Positions 62,217 to 64,000 of a stretch of DNA of 64,000 bases are shown one piece after another. Source of the stretch: Roseibium limicola (GTDB lineage Bacteria > Pseudomonadota > Alphaproteobacteria > Rhizobiales > Stappiaceae); NCBI RefSeq assembly GCF_017313085.1, contig NZ_JAFLNF010000001.1, positions 496,001 through 560,000 of the forward strand, given 5' to 3'. Position numbers and translations under genes: made by a program. The notes beneath the pieces are model-generated. The model had not been told where the DNA came from. It did not search any database and was given only the letters and a program-made list of their open reading frames with translations. Every line of letters starts with the position of its first letter. Within the stretch, counting starts at the first letter, position 1.

Positions 62217-64000
62217 ATGAACTCCCCCGTATTCGTGCTCGAAAACAGCTGGCACCCTCTTGAGGGCAAATTGACCGGCGGTTTCTGTATGGTCCTTCAC
62301 AATATGTCTGATGAAGCGATCAGCGGCTTCCGTCTGGTTTTCACCAGCCTGACCCGGGTGACCGAAGACGCTGTTTGCAACAACGCGATTTTCTCGCGCC
62401 GCAACGCCAACTTTCATGAAGTTACCCCGCCGGAGGGTTTTTCGCTCGCCCCGGGCGCCTCCTGGTCATTCCGCATCGACGGTCTGCATCGACCCGCCAA
62501 ACACCGGACGGATGGGGCAAAGTCCGCCTATGTCACGCTGGCCGATGGAAGCCACCACACCTGCGCTGTGGGCGATCTGATGCTGGAAGGTCGACACAGC
62601 GAGCCCGCCCCCAAACTGCTGCCAGAAGGCAAGGTGAGCGAACCCTACTTCCTACAGCCTTGGCCGAAATCATCGAAGCTGTCGGCGGGCGAAACCTACC
62701 CGGTTGCTCTTTGCCTGGCCAATGAAGCCAGCCCGGAAGCCGCCAAGGCTGTGTATGGGGTTCAGACTCTGTTCCAGCGCCTCTTTCCCTCCGCACACGT
62801 TCCCTTCGCCCTGAAGCCTGTGAACGAGGGCCGTACACTTTCACTTGTTACTGATAGCACGCTCGAAGATGTCGCCTACAAGCTGACTTTCAGCCCGGAA
62901 GAAGTGGTTCTGACGTACTCCGCCAGCGCGGGCTTGCAATACGGACTGACGACGCTTGCCCAATTGCTGCACGGTGCGCGCATCGATCCCGATACTTTCA
63001 GCTTTCCGGTGGAAGGCACCATTGAGGATAGCCCACGCTACGGCTGGCGAGGGTGCCATCTCGACGTGTCACGGCAGTTCTTCCCGACAACGGATGTCAC
63101 CCGACTTATCGACATCCTCGCCTGGTTCAAGTTGAACATCTTCCATTGGCACCTCAGCGACGACGAAGCCTGGCGCCTGGAGATCAAGGCCTATCCACAG
63201 CTCACGACACTCGGTGCAACCCGCGGCCCGGACGAAATTCTATTGCCGCAGCTCGGCAATGCGGCTGAACCAGTCGCAGGCTTCTACTCCCAGGAAGAGG
63301 TCAAGGCAATCGTCGCGCATGCCGCCTCGCTCAGCATTGAGGTCATTCCGGAAATAGACATTCCAGGCCATAATGCGGCTACGCTAGCCGTACTGCAGCA
63401 TCTTACCGATGGTCAGGAAGCGCCCGACAGCTATCATTCGGTCCAGGGTTTTCCCAACAATGCACTTAATCCGGCGATCGAAGAAACCTATGAATTCCTC
63501 GCCAAGGTCTTCGATGAAATCGTCCCTCTCTTCCCGAGCAAGTATCTCCACATAGGGGGCGACGAAGTGGCGGACGGATCCTGGATGACCTCGCCTCTCG
63601 CCAAAAAGCTGATGCAGGAAGAGGGGCTGGATGGCACCTTCGGACTTCAGTCCTATTTCATGAAACGCATTCAACAAATGTTGGCCGAGCGCGGGCGCCA
63701 GCTGGCCGGTTGGGATGAGGTTGCTCACGGTGGCGGGGTAGATCCTACTGGCACCCTGCTCATGGCCTGGCAAAAGCCGGAGGTCGGAATTGCCTTGGCG
63801 AAACAGGGCTATGATGTGGTCATGACCCCTGGTCAGGCCTATTACCTTGACATGGTCCAGGACGACGCCTGGCAAGAACCGGGCGCCAGTTGGGCGGGCA
63901 CCGTTCCCCCTGCCCACAGCTATGCCTATGAGGCGGAGGGCGACTTCCCCGAGGAGCTGCGCCCTCACATGAAAGGTGTCCAGGCCTGCATCTGGTGCGA
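62217..64000 (+). CDS. Beta-N-acetylhexosaminidase, GH20 (partial, C-terminus outside window)
   Basis: The frame is open from ATG 62217 to the window end, 594 codons without a stop. An N-terminal region of about 270 residues (carbohydrate-binding and GH20b-like) precedes the catalytic barrel. Barrel motifs are YGWRGCHLDVSRQFFP, FHWHLSDDEAWRLEIKAYP, EVIPEIDIPGHNAA and LHIGGDEVADGSW, with the catalytic Asp-Glu pair at about residues 449-450. It removes terminal GlcNAc from chitobiose or glycans by substrate-assisted catalysis. There is no signal peptide (MNSPVFVLENSWHPL), so it probably acts inside the cell on imported disaccharides. It ends the RidA-RpiR-SDR gene run. Confidence 0.9.
   Translation, partial: MNSPVFVLENSWHPLEGKLTGGFCMVLHNMSDEAISGFRLVFTSLTRVTEDAVCNNAIFSRRNANFHEVTPPEGFSLAPGASWSFRIDGLHRPAKHRTDGAKSAYVTLADGSHHTCAVGDLMLEGRHSEPAPKLLPEGKVSEPYFLQPWPKSSKLSAGETYPVALCLANEASPEAAKAVYGVQTLFQRLFPSAHVPFALKPVNEGRTLSLVTDSTLEDVAYKLTFSPEEVVLTYSASAGLQYGLTTLAQLLHGARIDPDTFSFPVEGTIEDSPRYGWRGCHLDVSRQFFPTTDVTRLIDILAWFKLNIFHWHLSDDEAWRLEIKAYPQLTTLGATRGPDEILLPQLGNAAEPVAGFYSQEEVKAIVAHAASLSIEVIPEIDIPGHNAATLAVLQHLTDGQEAPDSYHSVQGFPNNALNPAIEETYEFLAKVFDEIVPLFPSKYLHIGGDEVADGSWMTSPLAKKLMQEEGLDGTFGLQSYFMKRIQQMLAERGRQLAGWDEVAHGGGVDPTGTLLMAWQKPEVGIALAKQGYDVVMTPGQAYYLDMVQDDAWQEPGASWAGTVPPAHSYAYEAEGDFPEELRPHMKGVQACIWC

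Noticed and set aside
1-64000. CRISPR arrays, tRNA or rRNA genes, insertion sequences, prophage genes
   Set aside because: No regularly spaced repeats, cloverleaf-like or rRNA-like stretches, transposase or phage motifs were noticed in gaps or reading frames; all long gaps are accounted for as promoter regions.

Overview
The window looks like alphaproteobacterial DNA, from a Rhizobiales or Stappiaceae-like heterotroph. The evidence is high GC, tight operons with ATGA-type overlaps, a Rhizobium-type rhamnose locus (rhaRSTPQUK divergent from rhaDI), the five-step HutF/HutG histidine pathway, and many ABC importers. No rRNA, tRNA, phage, transposon or CRISPR was seen. No housekeeping gene was recognised either. 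The whole 64 kb is a run of catabolic modules with their own regulators, as is common on chromids, megaplasmids and accessory chromosome regions of these bacteria.

Layout. (1) 1-6.4 kb: a ribose-type sugar ABC importer (cut by the window start), divergent from a soluble GAF histidine kinase and a LuxR-type response regulator. (2) 6.4-17 kb: histidine utilisation, with hutIHGU plus a polar amino acid ABC importer on the minus strand and hutF-hutC on the plus strand. (3) 17-23.3 kb: a ROK repressor divergent from an FbpABC-type importer whose operon ends in a PP2C-like phosphatase. (4) 23.4-36.2 kb: a GNAT acetyltransferase, then a LuxR regulator divergent from a polyamine-type (PotABCD) importer. 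That importer is followed by a nitrilase-family amidase, a class III aminotransferase, a flavin monooxygenase, RidA, DUF1028, an aldehyde dehydrogenase and a LysR regulator, together a probable amine-degradation pathway of unknown substrate. (5) 36.2-47 kb: the complete rhamnose locus. (6) 47-64 kb: amino-sugar catabolism (ROK kinase, NagA, NagB-II, GntR regulator), divergent from a Gfo/Idh/MocA oxidoreductase and a MalFGK-type importer. Next come a minus-strand trio (SnoaL-like, MlrC peptidase, D-threonine aldolase/D-serine dehydratase-like) and a plus-strand set (RidA, RpiR regulator, SDR, GH20 beta-hexosaminidase cut by the window end).

Recurring structure. Six ABC importers are present. 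In four of them the gene for the periplasmic binding protein is followed directly by a strong GC-rich hairpin before the permease or ATPase genes, which would favour higher expression of the binding protein. Several divergent promoters carry clear palindromes or repeats: a 16-bp palindrome at the LuxR/polyamine promoter, two near-identical TTGGTAT-type operators at the amino-sugar promoter, a TGCATGCA site inside the hut promoter, and an inverted TGATTGACAA pair at the rha promoter.

Limits: functions are assigned from family motifs read by eye. Transporter substrates are inferred from neighbours, and promoter and operator calls are pattern-based.
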